From contig DATDTB010000069.1 of NCBI GenBank assembly GCA_035291025.1, forward strand, positions 1 to 5,175: a stretch of DNA of 5,175 nt. Direction: 5' to 3'. The position numbers and the translations under genes are program-made. Positions 4,550-5,175 of the stretch are shown here, one piece after another. How positions within the stretch are numbered: position 1 is the first letter of the stretch; each line of letters starts with the position of its first letter. This DNA is from DATDTB01 sp035291025 (GTDB lineage Archaea > Iainarchaeota > Iainarchaeia > JAFGOX01 > DATDTB01). The notes beneath the pieces are model-generated. The model saw only the letters and a program-made list of their open reading frames with translations, had not been told where the DNA came from and did no database searches.

Positions 4550-4735
4550 CTACTGCCCGCGCGAAGCCTTGCCAATGTCAACAGTCAATTGCATGACTTT
4601 TTTCTGCAGCTTAAGGCGTTCCCGCGCGGGAGCCGACGCCATTTTGTGGGCGAGCTCGTCGCGTTTCGCCCTCAAGGACTCAACGTCCTCCAGTGAGAGC
4701 GGCTTGGCTTTTGGCTTGGCTTTCTTGGAAGGCAT
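4550..4735 (-). CDS. Small Lys/Ala-rich coiled-coil protein, unknown
   Basis: This is a 61-residue basic protein. Residues 1-12 (MPSKKAKPKAKP) are a lysine, alanine and proline tail of the kind seen in nucleic-acid-binding small proteins. Residues about 14-57 are predicted helical, with heptad-like spacing (LEDVESLRAKRDELAHKM, then RERLKLQKKVMQLTVDIG), suggesting a coiled coil or helical hairpin. There are no cysteines, membrane segment or known motif. The start is supported by GGAGTT (minus strand, 4746-4741) 5 bases upstream and by a CTTTAAAAC box further up, which predicts a leader of about 21-25 nt. It converges on the toxin gene with only 5 bases between the stops. No family is recognised; the small size leaves some chance that it is spurious, but promoter, ribosome site and protein-like composition agree. 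Confidence 0.6.
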   Translation of the reverse strand: MPSKKAKPKAKPLSLEDVESLRAKRDELAHKMASAPARERLKLQKKVMQLTVDIGKASRGQ

Positions 4736-4780
4736 GCGGTAACTCCAATGGTTTCCGTTTCTAGGTGGTAAGGAAAACCT

Positions 4781-4789
4781 GTTTTAAAG
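4781..4789 (-). promoter_or_regulatory. TATA-like box CTTTAAAAC in a divergent intergenic region
   Basis: Read on the minus strand this is CTTTAAAAC, identical to the box at 686-694. Its distance to the ATG at 4735 (54 bases) predicts transcription from about 4757-4760 and a short leader carrying the GGAG ribosome site. The TTTAAA core is palindromic, so it might also serve the transporter gene on the plus strand with a start near 4812. Confidence 0.45.
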
Positions 4790-4805
4790 GCTTGCGCGTC
4801 ATCAT

Positions 4806-4822
4806 TTCCCTCCGTCAGGGAA
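4806..4822. repeat. Short inverted repeat upstream of the transporter gene
   Basis: TTCCCT (4806-4811) and AGGGAA (4817-4822) form a 6-bp stem with a 5-nt loop, and the palindrome GGAATTCC at 4819-4826 overlaps its right arm. It lies 28-44 bases before the transporter ATG, near the predicted plus-strand transcription start. It could be a regulator site; no T tract follows, so it is not an obvious terminator. Confidence 0.25.
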
Positions 4823-4849
4823 TTCCTTGTTCTAGTGCGTGGGCTTTGA

Positions 4850-5175
4850 ATGACTGCAAGCAGGAAAGACTTCGCGTTCGCAGTACTCGCTTCGTTCCTT
4901 TCAAGCGTTTCATCCATCACGGGCGTGGGAGTCGCGAAAACCCTTGGCGCCTTCACTTTGGGGAGCCTGAGCCAACTGCTTGGCGGCTTGATGGTTTTCT
5001 TTTCAATAAAGGCCAGCAATGAAAGAGTGGACTGGCAAAAACTAAGGCTTCATTTAAGGGACTTCACGTTCCTGGTCGTGCTCAGGTGCATCATTGGAAT
5101 GTCCTTGTTTGCCTACGGGCTCGGCTTGACGGACGCCATCAAGGCGATTTTTTTCACGAAAGTGGAGCCGTACTT
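4850..5175 (+). CDS. EamA/DMT-family membrane transporter, N-terminal part (runs off right edge)
   Basis: An open frame runs from ATG 4850 to the window end, giving 108 residues and two bases of the next codon. TGA at 4847-4849 closes the frame directly before the ATG, so this is the earliest start. It has hydrophobic segments at about 9-29, 36-54 and 73-93, then a fourth that begins near 96. The segment YGLGLTDAIKAIFFTKVEPY (89-108) is the typical EamA ending of helix 3 and start of helix 4, where the helix-4 region has a Glu-Pro. Drug/metabolite transporters of this type usually have ten helices in two repeats, so about two thirds of the protein is missing. They export or import small metabolites across the cytoplasmic membrane; the substrate cannot be predicted. 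No strong ribosome site is seen; GTGGGC at 4839-4844 is a weak possibility. Confidence 0.8.
   Translation, partial: MTASRKDFAFAVLASFLSSVSSITGVGVAKTLGAFTLGSLSQLLGGLMVFFSIKASNERVDWQKLRLHLRDFTFLVVLRCIIGMSLFAYGLGLTDAIKAIFFTKVEPY

Noticed and set aside
4698..4728. Short direct repeats of GGCTT in this stretch
   Set aside because: They encode the repeated Lys-Ala-Lys-Pro tail of the small minus-strand protein and need no other explanation.
4672..5019. Minus-strand ORF of 115 codons and plus-strand ORF of 85 codons (4765-5022) in the right part
   Set aside because: Both overlap the transporter frame, which shows membrane helices and the EamA helix-4 motif. Neither has protein-like composition.

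Overview
The window looks like a piece of a compact archaeal genome. Three or four genes have a TATA-like box 31-33 bases before the start codon, which is the spacing expected for leaderless archaeal mRNAs. It also carries a complete GatCAB amidotransferase, which in Archaea amidates Asp-tRNA(Asn), and a ribbon-helix-helix/MazF toxin-antitoxin pair. Short intergenic gaps, small proteins and short versions of GatA and GatB suggest a reduced-genome (DPANN-type) archaeon. That lineage call is inference; no rRNA or other taxonomic marker is present.

Left part (1-586, minus strand): the 5' part of an exported protein gene with a clear signal peptide runs off the left edge. Behind it lies a class II tRNA-Leu(GAG), followed by an oligo-T tract that probably ends its transcript. 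The exported protein has its own TATA-like box.

Middle intergenic part (587-1001): this stretch contains no recognisable protein family. It does hold a possible small transcription unit on the plus strand: TATA box at 686, a 46-codon ORF at 719-859, a 12-bp hairpin starting at the stop codon, then six Ts. A separate 15-nt inverted repeat (14 of 15 paired) ends one base before tRNA-Asn.

Core operon (1002-3929, plus strand): tRNA-Asn(GUU), then gatC, gatA and gatB with overlapping ends. The three proteins form the enzyme that converts Asp-tRNA(Asn) to Asn-tRNA(Asn), so the tRNA substrate sits beside its own modifying enzyme. GatA keeps its Lys-Ser-Ser catalytic residues with the family spacing, but lacks about 50 residues at the N-terminus. 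GatB keeps its zinc cysteines and a YqeY-like tail.

Right part (3930-5175): a CopG-like antitoxin and an overlapping MazF/PemK toxin form a two-gene module. A perfect 8-bp inverted repeat brackets the promoter and antitoxin start and is a good operator candidate. Converging on it is a small Lys/Ala-rich coiled-coil protein gene on the minus strand. Diverging from that is the 5' part of an EamA-type (DMT) membrane transporter gene that runs off the right edge.
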